Assembly: GCF_017876515.1 (NCBI RefSeq)
Contig: NZ_JAGIOC010000001.1
Span: 310,001-374,000, forward strand
DNA length: 64,000 nt
Direction: 5' to 3'
DNA from: Brachybacterium fresconis
Lineage (GTDB): Bacteria; Actinomycetota; Actinomycetes; Actinomycetales; Dermabacteraceae
Both the position numbers and the translations under genes were made by a program. The notes beneath the pieces were generated by a model. It was given only the letters and a program-made list of their open reading frames with translations, was not told where the DNA came from and searched no databases. Shown here in pieces: positions 34,908 through 42,963 of the stretch (its first letter is position 1; the number at the start of each line of letters is the position of its first letter).

Positions 34908-36340
34908 GGTCAAGTCCTGGGTAGTGGTGTAGCGGTGTTTTCCTTCGATGTTCCGGGGTAGGGGTCAGGCGGTGAGGGTGTCCGGGTGGTCTGTGGGGGT
35001 TACCTCCTGGTGGTCGGGGCTGGTGGTGACCAGGAGGAGCTGGGAGCGGCGGAGGACGTCGAGGCCGAGGTAGCGGCGTCCCTCTAACCATTCGTCGGTC
35101 TGCTCGGCCAGGACCGCGCCGACGAGCCGGGTGACTGCGGCGCGGTTGGGGAAGATGCTGACCGCGTCGGTGCGGCGGCGGATCTCGCGGTTCAGTCGCT
35201 CTTGGGGGTTGTTCGACCAGATCTGACGCCAGATCTCTTTGGGGAAGCTGGTGAAGGCCAGCAGGTCCTCCCGGGCTCCGGCGAGGTGGTCGGCGAGGTC
35301 GGGCCAGCGTTCGCTGGTCTGTTCCAGCAGCCGGTCGAACTGAGCGTTGACCGAGGCCGCGTCGGGCTGGTCATAGACCGCATGCAGCCCGGCCTTCACT
35401 GCTGGCCACGCCGTCTTCGGGCACGCGCTCATCAGGTTCGCGGCGTAGTGGGTGCGGCACCGCTGCCAGCTCGTGCCGGGCAGGTTCGCCGCGATCGCCT
35501 CGGTGAGCCCGCGGTGGGCATCGCTGGTCACCAGACGCACTCCCGTGAGGCCGCGGGCGACGAGGTCGGCGAAGAACGTGTTCCACGCCGCCGCGGTCTC
35601 GCTGGTGGCGACCTGCATGCCCAGGCATTCGCGGTGGCCGTCGTTGTTGACGCCGGTGGCGACCAGCACCACCGCGCCTATGACGCGTCCGCCCTCGCGG
35701 ACCTTCATCGACAGCGCGTCGGCGGCCACGAAGGTGAACGGCCCCGACTCGTCCAGGGGCCGGTGGCGGAACGCTTTGACCTGCTCATCCAGCTCGGCTG
35801 CCATCCGGGAGACCTGCGACTTCGAGAGCCCGTCGATGCCCAAAGTCTTGACGAGCTTGTCCATCCGGCGGGTGGAGACGCCGGCGAGGTAGCAGTCCGC
35901 GATCACGGTGATCAGCGCGGCCTCGGCGCGCTTGCGGCGCTCGAGCAGCCAATGCGGGAAATAGGTGCCCGAGCGGAGCTTGGGCACGGCCACGTCGAGG
36001 GTACCGACGCGGGTGTCGAGCTCGCGGTGGCGGTACCCGTTGCGCTGGGTGGTGCGGTCCGGGGCGGGGCGACCGTACTCGGCGCCGGCGACCAGGTCGG
36101 CGTCCGCGGACAGCAGCATGTTGATCGTGTTCTGCAGCAGATCACGCATCAGATCGGGCGACGCCTCGGACAGGGCGTGACTGAGCAGGCCAGCAGGGTC
36201 GACAATATGAGGAGCGGTCATCGTGATGACTCCGTTCGAGTGAGAAGTAGAGAGCTTTCTCGAAGGATCACACGGTGGCCGCGTCCACGTCGGAAACGTT
36301 CACGCGGCCACCGCGCTACACCACTATGCGGGACTCAACT
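34908..36340 (-). mobile_element. IS256-family element inserted in ydhK, 1433 bp
   Basis: Exact 8-bp target duplication CGGCCGCG at 34900-34907 and 36341-36348. Imperfect terminal repeats share GTGGTGTAGCG within the first about 27 bp. The transposase is intact. Confidence 0.93.
34965..36221 (-). CDS. IS256-family transposase
   Basis: 418 aa, full-length mutator-type transposase. Catalytic residues: Asp in FTFVAADALSMKVREGG, Asp in GVRLVTSDAHRGLTEAIAAN and Glu in SNNPQERLNREIRRRTDAVS. Further typical segments are GTLDVAVPKLRSGTYFPHWL and CRTHYAANLMS. Starts at ATG 36221. Subgroup differs from the element at the left edge. Confidence 0.95.
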   Translation of the reverse strand: MTAPHIVDPAGLLSHALSEASPDLMRDLLQNTINMLLSADADLVAGAEYGRPAPDRTTQRNGYRHRELDTRVGTLDVAVPKLRSGTYFPHWLLERRKRAEAALITVIADCYLAGVSTRRMDKLVKTLGIDGLSKSQVSRMAAELDEQVKAFRHRPLDESGPFTFVAADALSMKVREGGRVIGAVVLVATGVNNDGHRECLGMQVATSETAAAWNTFFADLVARGLTGVRLVTSDAHRGLTEAIAANLPGTSWQRCRTHYAANLMSACPKTAWPAVKAGLHAVYDQPDAASVNAQFDRLLEQTSERWPDLADHLAGAREDLLAFTSFPKEIWRQIWSNNPQERLNREIRRRTDAVSIFPNRAAVTRLVGAVLAEQTDEWLEGRRYLGLDVLRRSQLLLVTTSPDHQEVTPTDHPDTLTA

Positions 36341-36598
36341 CGGCCGCGAGGCGACCGAAAGAACGACGAGAACGCATAATCTCTCCTAGTCAGAGGACAC
36401 TTTGCACCAGCCTATGCGCCCCAGGTCAAGGTCTCCTCAAGGTCAGATCTTCACTTCTTGAGCACCGCGCTGACCAGTCGGCCCGCATTGCCTCCGAACG
36501 TACGGTCTACTCGCTTCCGTCCTACGGGGCGCCCTGGCTATCGTCGTCGAGGCGGGCTGGTATCCGCCGGGCCGTTCGGAACGAGAAGGAGCAGGACC

Positions 36599-37009
36599 AT
36601 GACCCATCACGTCGCATCAATGCTTCAGACCTACCCGAAGGACCTCGGCACCATCGACCAGCAGAAGCTCGCCGCATGCATCGAGGCCTGCTTCGAGTGC
36701 GCCCAGACCTGCACAGCCTGCGCGGACGCCTGCTTGGCCGAGGACATGGTGGCGGAGTTGACCCAGTGCATCCGCCGGAACCAGGACTGCGCCGACGTCT
36801 GCGAAGCCACCGGACGCGTCCTGTCCCGTCAGACCGGGAAGAACGTCGCCCTCAACCGTGCCCTGCTCGAGGCATGTCAGACGGCGTGCCGGTCCTGCGC
36901 CGAGGAGTGCGAGAAGCACGCCGGCATGCACGAGCACTGCAAGGTCTGCGCGGACGCCTGTCGTCGCTGCGAGCAGGCCTGCGCCGAAATGCTGGCCTCG
37001 ATCAGCTGA
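36599..37009 (+). CDS. csp: Four-helix-bundle copper storage protein (Csp-like)
   Basis: 136 aa from ATG 36599 (AAGGAG upstream). DUF326-type Cys pattern: 17 Cys along four helices, e.g. CIEACFECAQTCTACADAC, CIRRNQDCADVC, CQTACRSCAEEC and CKVCADACRRCEQAC. In Csp proteins such Cys line the bundle core and bind many Cu(I). There is no signal peptide, so it is the cytosolic (Csp3-like) type. It is transcribed alone and ends at the hairpin 37026-37066. Confidence 0.9.
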   Translation: MTHHVASMLQTYPKDLGTIDQQKLAACIEACFECAQTCTACADACLAEDMVAELTQCIRRNQDCADVCEATGRVLSRQTGKNVALNRALLEACQTACRSCAEECEKHAGMHEHCKVCADACRRCEQACAEMLASIS

Positions 37010-37025
37010 CGACGCTGCGTCTACA

Positions 37026-37066
37026 CGCAGAGGGAGCCCCAACCGTTGGTCGGGGCTCCCTCTGCG
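37026..37066. terminator. Bidirectional terminator between csp and nlpC gene
   Basis: A perfect 15-bp stem (37026-37040 against 37052-37066, CGCAGAGGGAGCCCC) with an 11-nt loop, between convergent genes. Confidence 0.8.
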
Positions 37067-37085
37067 CTGGCGTTGTGGCGTGCGG

Positions 37086-37916
37086 TCAGCGGAAGGTGAC
37101 GAAGGTCGGCGAACCCCAGATGGTCCGCTCCGTGACGGCACCCGGGCTGCGTCCCGCGTCGATGACCGTGTCGCCACCGGCGTAGATGCCGAGGTGGCCG
37201 GGCCACACCACGAGGTCACCGGGCTGGGCCTCGGACTTGGAGATCGTGGTGCCGGCCGCGACCTGCTGCGACGAGGTACGGGGCAGGTCGATACCGGCCT
37301 GCTTGTACGCGTAGGAGCTCAGGCCCGAGCAGTCGAAGCTGACGCCCGGCTTGGAGGTCCCCCACGAGTAGGAGGCCCCGATCTGGCTGCGCGCGGCGTC
37401 GACGATCGCCTGCTGCGAGTTCGTCGCGGAGTTCGAGGGGGCGGGAGCAGAGGTTCCACCGCCCGAGGTCGATGCGCCGCCGTTCAGTGCGCCGCGCGTC
37501 TCGGGGCCCACGATGCCGTCGATCTTCAGGCCATGCGAGCGCTGGAAGTCCTTCACGGCCCCATGGGTGAGCTTGCCGAACTTTCCGTCGACGGACAGCG
37601 AGGCACCGTGTTCGTTCAGTGCCGTCTGGAGCTGCTCGACCGACGAGCCCTGCGATCCCCACCGCAGCTTCTCGGCCGTGGAGACGGACGTCGCGTGTGC
37701 CGGGGCCGGCGCCGCCGGCGCAGCAGCCTGTGCAGAAATGGCAGGTGCGGCGGGCGACGCGGCGGGGGCGGCCTGAGCCGGGCCCGCGGCGAAAGCGGAT
37801 CCGAGGAGGACCGTGCCGAGGACAGCGGCACCGCCGGTGCCCCGCAACGCGCGGCCAGCGGTCCCGACAGGCGTGACTGCTCGGCCGAAGGCGCGGTGGG
37901 TGTTGTTATGGGCCAT
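37086..37916 (-). CDS. Secreted NlpC/P60 (C40) cell-wall hydrolase
   Basis: About 276 aa from ATG 37916. Signal peptide (GGAAVLGTVLLGSAFAAGPAQA), an Ala/Pro-rich linker, a peptidoglycan-binding PG_binding_1 domain (WGSQGSSVEQLQTALNEHGA to IVGPETRGALNG), then NlpC/P60 with catalytic Cys in GVSFDCSGLSSYAYKQAG, His in DLVVWPGHLGIYAGGD. A cell-wall peptide hydrolase, probably host housekeeping or element-encoded wall remodelling. The 250-bp leader holds a CsoR-like palindrome at 38120-38134. Confidence 0.9.
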   Translation of the reverse strand: MAHNNTHRAFGRAVTPVGTAGRALRGTGGAAVLGTVLLGSAFAAGPAQAAPAASPAAPAISAQAAAPAAPAPAHATSVSTAEKLRWGSQGSSVEQLQTALNEHGASLSVDGKFGKLTHGAVKDFQRSHGLKIDGIVGPETRGALNGGASTSGGGTSAPAPSNSATNSQQAIVDAARSQIGASYSWGTSKPGVSFDCSGLSSYAYKQAGIDLPRTSSQQVAAGTTISKSEAQPGDLVVWPGHLGIYAGGDTVIDAGRSPGAVTERTIWGSPTFVTFR

Positions 37917-38119
37917 GTTTCTACTCCGTAGGTTTCCCTCCTCGAGACGGGAGGGAGTCGATGACTTCGTCAGTGCCGCAGCGACGGCAGAGCGACCAGT
38001 GAAGCGCCAGCTCATTTCGTGGGCAGTGAAACCAACGTACGGGCTGGTTCGGCGGTTCTACGGAGGCATGGGGTGCCCTGCTTGAAGATTTTACCGCGGC
38101 TTTGCGCACGCTCTCCTGA

Positions 38120-38134
38120 TACCCCCGGAGGGTA
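38120..38134. promoter_or_regulatory. CsoR-like palindrome
   Basis: TACCCCCGGAGGGTA fits TACCC-N5-GGGTA with the same 15-bp length as the boxes before copZ and copB. It lies about 200 bp upstream of the NlpC/P60 gene and 170 bp past the lsr2 stop. It may be chance in GC-rich DNA. Confidence 0.35.
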
Positions 38135-38259
38135 GGCCGGGCCTTTACCTGTACGGTCGAAAGGATGGCGCGAGAGATCGAACGCATTCTCAAGATTGTC
38201 TTAAGGCAGCGCTGCACTCATCAGCGGACCCGTGCTGCAAGATGTGCGCGGACGCACCA

Positions 38260-38290
38260 CGGCCCGGCACCATCCAGGTGTGCCGGGCCG
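38260..38290 (-). terminator. Terminator after lsr2
   Basis: An 11-bp stem cggcccggcac (38260-38270) with its complement at 38280-38290 and a 9-nt loop, 19 bp past the lsr2 stop. Confidence 0.7.
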
Positions 38291-38308
38291 AGTGAGGACA
38301 GTGCGGAG

Positions 38309-38626
38309 TCAGTTCGCCTTGGCGTAGGCCTCACGGACATCGGCGCGAATGCGACCCCGCTCCGAGACCTCGTAACCGTTCGCGACCGCCCACTGGCGGA
38401 TCTTCGCGGCGTCGCCGCCGGTGCTGGCACCGGTGCCGCGCTGCGCACGACCACCAGTGCGCCGCGCCATAACGGTCCACTTCTCCATCTCGGAGCGCAG
38501 CTGACGAGTGTTGTCCTCGTTCAGGTCGATCTCGTACGAGACGCCGTCCAGCCCAAACGTCACCGTGTTCGTTGCATCCGAACCATCGATATCGTCAACG
38601 AGCAGAACCTGGGTCTTGCGAGCCAT
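38309..38626 (-). CDS. lsr2: Nucleoid-associated xenogeneic silencer Lsr2
   Basis: 105 aa. The N-terminal dimerisation domain (MARKTQVLLVDDIDGSDATN, VTFGLDGVSYEIDL) and the C-terminal AT-hook-like domain (AAKIRQWAVANGYEVSERGR) are both complete; the RGR motif that enters the minor groove is present. Start ATG 38626 with GGAGG. A H-NS-like silencer of AT-rich foreign DNA. It follows the sigma-like operon by 76 bp on the same strand. Confidence 0.93.
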   Translation of the reverse strand: MARKTQVLLVDDIDGSDATNTVTFGLDGVSYEIDLNEDNTRQLRSEMEKWTVMARRTGGRAQRGTGASTGGDAAKIRQWAVANGYEVSERGRIRADVREAYAKAN

Positions 38627-38702
38627 TGTGACCTCCAGTGATTAGAGTGATTGCGCGGACAGTGTAGGCACACTTCCCTTGAGGAGTCGTGCATATTGGC
38701 GT

Positions 38703-39695
38703 TCAGTCGGCGTTTCGGTAGTCCGCGAACTGTCGGCGAGAGATCGCGAGGATTTCATTGAGATGTGATCCGATCTCGCGGCGGCTGGCCGGCTCAGTCA
38801 CGCCGAGCTCTGCGACCAGCTCCTTTCGCGTAGGGAACTCTCCCTCGCAGTGATGCGCGAAGAACACCCGCGCCACGCTCGCCATAGGGACCGGCTGACG
38901 CTTCGGCGCGCGAAGACGCGTAGCCTCTCGTTCGGCGTCTCTCCGCGCGCATTCGGCCACGATCGACCGAATCCGTGCAGTGCGCTCAGACGCCCCCTCA
39001 TCCGGTACATCCGTCCAGGCCAGACGATCCTCACCGAACAGAGACGGATCCTCCAACGGGATCGACCTAAGGCTGCCGAGACCCCGGATCGTGATCAGGA
39101 CGGACTGCCGCGCGGCGTCCTTTCGAGTCGCGTACATGCGGGTGTTGTGGAAGTCGACGAGTTCGGCATCGGAGGGGGTGCGTGCATGCTCGGCCTCGAA
39201 CAGTTCACGGGAACGTTTCACCATCTTCGCCCGACGATCGTGAGAGCTGTCGCCCGGGACCCCGGCAGTTCCGTTCAGTAGACCTTTTCGTCGGTCTTCA
39301 CGGATCCAGTACCGCGTCTCCGCTTCCAGGATCGTCGGCAGGTTTCGTGAGTAGTTGAACACACTGCTGGTCCCGGGCCCGGACTTCGCCCTCCACCGAG
39401 TTTCGAGCATTCTCATCAGCGCATCTCCGAAATAGGAGAGGACCAGATCCTTGTCGTGGTAGTCCAGACGCGAGATATGCTGCGCCCTCTTCAGGACCCG
39501 CGCAATTTCGCTTTCATGTGTGTACAAAAATTCATCGAGAAGGACGCGCTTCTCGACCCGGTTCCGGGCGTGGAGTATCTGGCACATCTCGGCCTTCCAC
39601 GGCGTCTCGAGCGTGTCCCGATCGCAATCGCAGCGACGATGATGATCAGCCCGCCGGCGGAGCCTCGCAGTCGTGTTCAGCAGCAGCGCGGTCAT
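38703..39695 (-). CDS. Sigma-70-like factor, element-encoded type
   Basis: About 330 aa from ATG 39695, overlapping the mIHF-like gene by 4 bp. An N-terminal helix region FLYTHESEIARVLKRAQHIS with ILEAETRYWIREDRRKG recalls sigma region 2; RSRELFEAEHARTPSDAELV is a region-3-like segment as in WhiG/FliA; the C-terminal HTH is FPTRKELVAELGVTEPASRR. It is unusually divergent and could also be a sigma-like regulator. Last gene of the four-gene overlapping operon starting at 42886. Confidence 0.6.
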   Translation of the reverse strand: MTALLLNTTARLRRRADHHRRCDCDRDTLETPWKAEMCQILHARNRVEKRVLLDEFLYTHESEIARVLKRAQHISRLDYHDKDLVLSYFGDALMRMLETRWRAKSGPGTSSVFNYSRNLPTILEAETRYWIREDRRKGLLNGTAGVPGDSSHDRRAKMVKRSRELFEAEHARTPSDAELVDFHNTRMYATRKDAARQSVLITIRGLGSLRSIPLEDPSLFGEDRLAWTDVPDEGASERTARIRSIVAECARRDAEREATRLRAPKRQPVPMASVARVFFAHHCEGEFPTRKELVAELGVTEPASRREIGSHLNEILAISRRQFADYRNAD

Positions 39696-40144
39696 CGTGC
39701 GTCCTCCCTGGGAAGCGGGGCGGCGGCGAAAGGGAAACCTGGCCACACGGTCAGGTCCTGGGCCTCCTGGATCAGGCCGTGGGAGATGAACGCATCCAGC
39801 ACCGCCAGCAGGCGCCGTCCGCGGGCCTGCTCGTCGAGGACGTAGGCGAGGGTGACGTGTCCGGTCGCAGTGCGGGACTCGGTGGCCTCGAGGATGTGCA
39901 GCATCTGGGCGATGACTGCGCGGGCGCGTGCGGCGCCGATCCCCGGGCCGGCGGTGATGATCTGGTCCAGGCGCAGACGCAGCAGCGGCTTCTCGCCCGA
40001 TGCCGCGGCGGCGACGATGGCTTCCCACGGGGTGACGGTGCCATCGGTGATCAGTTGCAGGAGTTCTCCGCGGGCCGCGTTGGCGACACGCCGCTCGGTA
40101 AGGAGCAGGGTCATGTCGATCTCGTCGGTGGGGTGCTCAGACAT
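39692..40144 (-). CDS. mIHF-like (actinobacterial integration host factor) protein
   Basis: 150 aa. The N-terminal half fits actinobacterial IHF: LTERRVANAARGELLQLITD, then LRLDQIITAGPGIGAARARA with the GxGxxxAR H2TH-like DNA contact (compare LPGVGKVRA). An extra C-terminal domain (LAYVLDEQARGRRLLAVLDA) is absent from chromosomal mIHF (about 105 aa). Likely a DNA-bending protein of the element. ATG 40144 overlaps the previous stop by 8 bp. Confidence 0.6.
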   Translation of the reverse strand: MSEHPTDEIDMTLLLTERRVANAARGELLQLITDGTVTPWEAIVAAAASGEKPLLRLRLDQIITAGPGIGAARARAVIAQMLHILEATESRTATGHVTLAYVLDEQARGRRLLAVLDAFISHGLIQEAQDLTVWPGFPFAAAPLPREDAR

Positions 40145-41072
40145 CTCGGGCCTCGAAGACGGTGCGGACGGCGGTGGATTCGAGTGATGGGGCGACCGTC
40201 AGGGCACGGATCGCGCGCGTCGTGGATACCCGGTCGGAGGGGTGGAGGTCGTTGTAGCGGGAGATGATCTGCTCGAGGCCGGCGCCGATGCCGAGCGACC
40301 GGGCGACGCGCCGGACCCGGGGACCGACCTGGGGATCGCCGACGGCGACGCGCACCTGGTCGGCGAGATCGCGGCGGATCTGGGTGCTGAGGTAGCGGAT
40401 CGGATCGACGTTCCGAGTGGTCGCCGGGTCCAGGCAGCGGTCCAGAGAGCGCAGGATGCGACTGTCCGGGCCCGACGAGCCGTAGACGACGTGGGTGACG
40501 ACGAGGTCGAGCTGCTGATCATCCAACAACCGACCCGCGGCCTCGTGATCCTCGACGCCGGTGATCTCCCGGCAGATCGAGTCTGCGACGTGGTGGACGC
40601 ACTCGTGGGCAAACCGCTCGAGGTGGGTGAGCATCGTCCACCGCGCGAGCTCACCGTGCTCGATGAACTCATCGAGCAGTCGCGTCGCCTCGTACGCGGA
40701 CAGCAAGGGTGCCCGGTGCGTCGGCCACATCGCGCCCGTGGGCCGACCGAGCTCACCGTGGCCCTCTGCGAGGTCGATGGCACCGTCCAGGTGGATACCG
40801 GCGGCGTCCACGCTCCAGCCCGCCGCGACCGAGTCCACTCGGGCTGGGTCGGCGGCGCGCAGGGCCCCGTCCCGCCAGGCGATGGTTGCCGGCAGGGTGC
40901 CGGTCCGGTTGGCCTTGTGGCCGCCGACGCCCCGGGCTGGACGGATCCACATGGTCGGCGGCAAGGCGTGCAGCCGCACTCGGTGGCGGGGCCGCGCCTG
41001 CTCTTTCGCGCAGCGTGCCCAGATCATCTGATCCAGCAGTGTGCACAGCTGCGCGGAGGTGGCGTAGTTCAT
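40137..41072 (-). CDS. Unknown protein in the sigma/mIHF/CpaE operon
   Basis: 311 aa from ATG 41072, overlapping the ATPase gene by 4 bp (ATGA). A soluble, Arg- and His-rich protein. HLERFAHECVHHVADSICRE forms a His/Cys-containing helix. The C-terminal half is helical, with PIRYLSTQIRRDLADQVRVA and RRVARSLGIGAGLEQIISRY, which looks HTH-like. I do not recognise the family. Position suggests a DNA- or ATPase-interacting partner. Confidence 0.6.
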   Translation of the reverse strand: MNYATSAQLCTLLDQMIWARCAKEQARPRHRVRLHALPPTMWIRPARGVGGHKANRTGTLPATIAWRDGALRAADPARVDSVAAGWSVDAAGIHLDGAIDLAEGHGELGRPTGAMWPTHRAPLLSAYEATRLLDEFIEHGELARWTMLTHLERFAHECVHHVADSICREITGVEDHEAAGRLLDDQQLDLVVTHVVYGSSGPDSRILRSLDRCLDPATTRNVDPIRYLSTQIRRDLADQVRVAVGDPQVGPRVRRVARSLGIGAGLEQIISRYNDLHPSDRVSTTRAIRALTVAPSLESTAVRTVFEARDV

Positions 41073-42886
41073 CGGCGCAGCCACCGCTTCCACCACGGGA
41101 GCCCAGAGCGCACCGTTCCCGGGTCGCGCAGGTCGAACTCCGGATCGCCCGTGACGGCGAGGAGGACGTCCATGACGACGCCGTACAGGGTGGGGACCGC
41201 GTAGGGGATGCGCCGGGCGACGAGGTCGTCGTAGATGCGGTCGTCGTAGTGGATCGAGCCCTTCCACGACGAGTCCTTGCCCAGCAGCTGCGGCAGCTTG
41301 CCGTAGTCGGTGATCGACGGTCGGACCTTGTTCGCGATCGACATCATCCGCGTCGCTTCGGCGCAGTGCTGACGAAGCGACTCCATCGCCACGAGCAGGT
41401 TCTCCACGCCCGGTGTGGTCAGCTCGCAGATCCCGACCCCGTAGCCACCGCGGGCCAGTAGCGGCGCAATGACCCGGTCGATCACTCCGGTCGAGTCCAG
41501 GCCTTCGGTGATCTGGGTGTCGATGATGACCAGGTCGAACCGGCCACGCGCGATCTGGAGGACCTCGATGTAGTGCTCGGCCGTGACCGTAGCGATCTCC
41601 GTACCGATGTCGTCGCTGCCCTTGACCGGGCGGGGCGCCTGGACGAACGAGAACGCGAGGTGATCGCCGCGGCCTTGCCGTGCCTGGTTCAACTGCTCGG
41701 GGGAGAGGATCGCCGAGGCGAGGTCACCGATCATGACGGCGTCGTAGATCGAAGGGAGGTCCGTGGTCCGTACCCGCAGGTACAGGCCGAGATCGCCCTG
41801 AGCACGGTTCGCGTCGATCAGGCACACCGACTTGCCTCCGATTTCGGCGGCCGCCTGCGCAATTGCCAGCGCGAGGGTGGACTTGCCCTCCCCGCCCTTC
41901 CCGGAAAAGCAGGCGATCACTTCGGCGGGGGCGGTGCTGCGCCGGCTGCGTCTGGTGGCACTGGCCTTGGTGACGTCATCCAGTGCGGTATCGGCATCGA
42001 CCTCGCCCTCGACGCCCGGCCTTTCGAGACTGTCGGAGAGATCGTCGAAGAGCTCGTCATCCAGAGGGTCGAGCTGCGGATCCGGATCGGTGATCGGTGC
42101 CGAGTCGGTGTCGGCGGCGAAGGTCGGCAGGGCGATCCGACGCCTGCCCGGAAACACCGGCACGCTCTCATCCAGTTCCGACTCGACCCGGGGACTGCGC
42201 GAGCCTTGCTGCGGGGTGGGGGAGTGGAACCCGTCGAACTCCTCCTCATCGTCCGCTTCCGAGCCGTCCGACAGCGCTGCCGCGGGCTCGGGATCGTCGG
42301 CGGAATCCTCGAGCCAGTCCGTCAGCGCCGACTGCGCTGCGGCGCGTTTGGTGATGGGCGCAGACTCTGCGAGGGGCGGCGCCGGGTGCGCGGCATCGTC
42401 GTCCTCATCGTTCAGCCAGTCCTCGACGGGCTCGACAGGCGCCCGATCAGACGAGCCGGGCTCGGTCGTGGTGGAGTCGTTGCCCTGCTGCCTGACTGCG
42501 GGCGTCTCGGGCAGAGGCTGGGGGATCGTGCCGTCGGCCTCGACGCGGATGCCCTGCAGCGCCGGGTCAAGATCGTGGAAGCCGAGTGCTCCGAGATACT
42601 CGCCCAGGCTCGACGCCATCGGGATCGAACTACGCGTCTCTCCAAGGATCGGGTCCGCCCCGCGCACGATCACCACCGGGGCCGTTTCGGGCAGGCGGGA
42701 AATCAGCTGCTCGAGCCCGATCTGCTTGTGATCCTCGACCAGCACCGGCAACGCCGAAGTGGCCGCCGCCTCACGGATGCGCCGAGAGACCTCGGGGAAC
42801 CCGTCGCCGGAAACGACCTCGAACCCGAAGCTCGCCAACGCGTCTCGCACATGGGGCAGTCCGATGACTGCGAGTGAGTTGCTCAT
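41069..42886 (-). CDS. CpaE/TadZ-like ParA-family ATPase with long acidic linker
   Basis: 605 aa. N-terminal receiver-like domain (VVSGDGFPEVSRRIREAAAT, PVVIVRGADPILGETRSS, residues 1-110), a disordered Asp/Glu-rich linker (about 130-320), then a MinD/ParA ATPase with deviant Walker A CFSGKGGEGKSTLALAIAQA, switch VCLIDANRAQGDLGLYL and Walker B FDLVIIDTQITEG. This is the layout of CpaE/TadZ localisation ATPases. It ends in a basic WWKRWLRR tail that could touch membrane or DNA. First gene of the operon; promoter candidate at 42890-42923. Confidence 0.75.
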   Translation of the reverse strand: MSNSLAVIGLPHVRDALASFGFEVVSGDGFPEVSRRIREAAATSALPVLVEDHKQIGLEQLISRLPETAPVVIVRGADPILGETRSSIPMASSLGEYLGALGFHDLDPALQGIRVEADGTIPQPLPETPAVRQQGNDSTTTEPGSSDRAPVEPVEDWLNDEDDDAAHPAPPLAESAPITKRAAAQSALTDWLEDSADDPEPAAALSDGSEADDEEEFDGFHSPTPQQGSRSPRVESELDESVPVFPGRRRIALPTFAADTDSAPITDPDPQLDPLDDELFDDLSDSLERPGVEGEVDADTALDDVTKASATRRSRRSTAPAEVIACFSGKGGEGKSTLALAIAQAAAEIGGKSVCLIDANRAQGDLGLYLRVRTTDLPSIYDAVMIGDLASAILSPEQLNQARQGRGDHLAFSFVQAPRPVKGSDDIGTEIATVTAEHYIEVLQIARGRFDLVIIDTQITEGLDSTGVIDRVIAPLLARGGYGVGICELTTPGVENLLVAMESLRQHCAEATRMMSIANKVRPSITDYGKLPQLLGKDSSWKGSIHYDDRIYDDLVARRIPYAVPTLYGVVMDVLLAVTGDPEFDLRDPGTVRSGLPWWKRWLRR

Positions 42887-42889
42887 ACT

Positions 42890-42923
42890 GGTTATATGCC
42901 ACGGTGCACCGAATCAAGTGCAC
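42890..42923 (-). promoter_or_regulatory. Promoter and tandem GTGCAC palindromes between divergent genes
   Basis: On the minus strand TTGATT and TATAAC (15-bp spacer) lie just before ATG 42886, implying a nearly leaderless message. GTGCAC palindromes at 42904-42909 and 42918-42923, 14 bp apart, overlap this promoter and look like an operator. Confidence 0.45.
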
Positions 42924-42963
42924 GAGACTTCGTTCCTGCAGGCAGACATGGAACGATGACCTG

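Larger units (their letters stand above)
34352..36377 (-). pseudogene. ydhK: YdhK-family lipoprotein gene split by an IS256 element
   Basis: Intact 3' part at 34352-34899 with two YdhK (DUF1541) repeats: VTLTADHMEGMEGATATISG with VTDHKWVVHEEL, and VVITADHMTGMEGAEATIDS with MTNHKWVVESE. The start is on the far side of the insertion: ATG 36377 (AGGAGA upstream) reads MRSRRSFGRLAA and continues as VVFTGAIVFAGC, a lipoprotein signal. Removing the element and one 8-bp repeat restores 194 codons. Heads the cueP-tlpA-ccdA operon, so the insertion may also reduce expression downstream. Confidence 0.88.

Noticed and set aside
37917-38160. c-di-AMP (ydaO-type) riboswitch upstream of the NlpC/P60 gene
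   Set aside because: The leader position is right for such a switch in Actinobacteria, but I could not match the conserved core segments by eye. A covariance-model search would decide.
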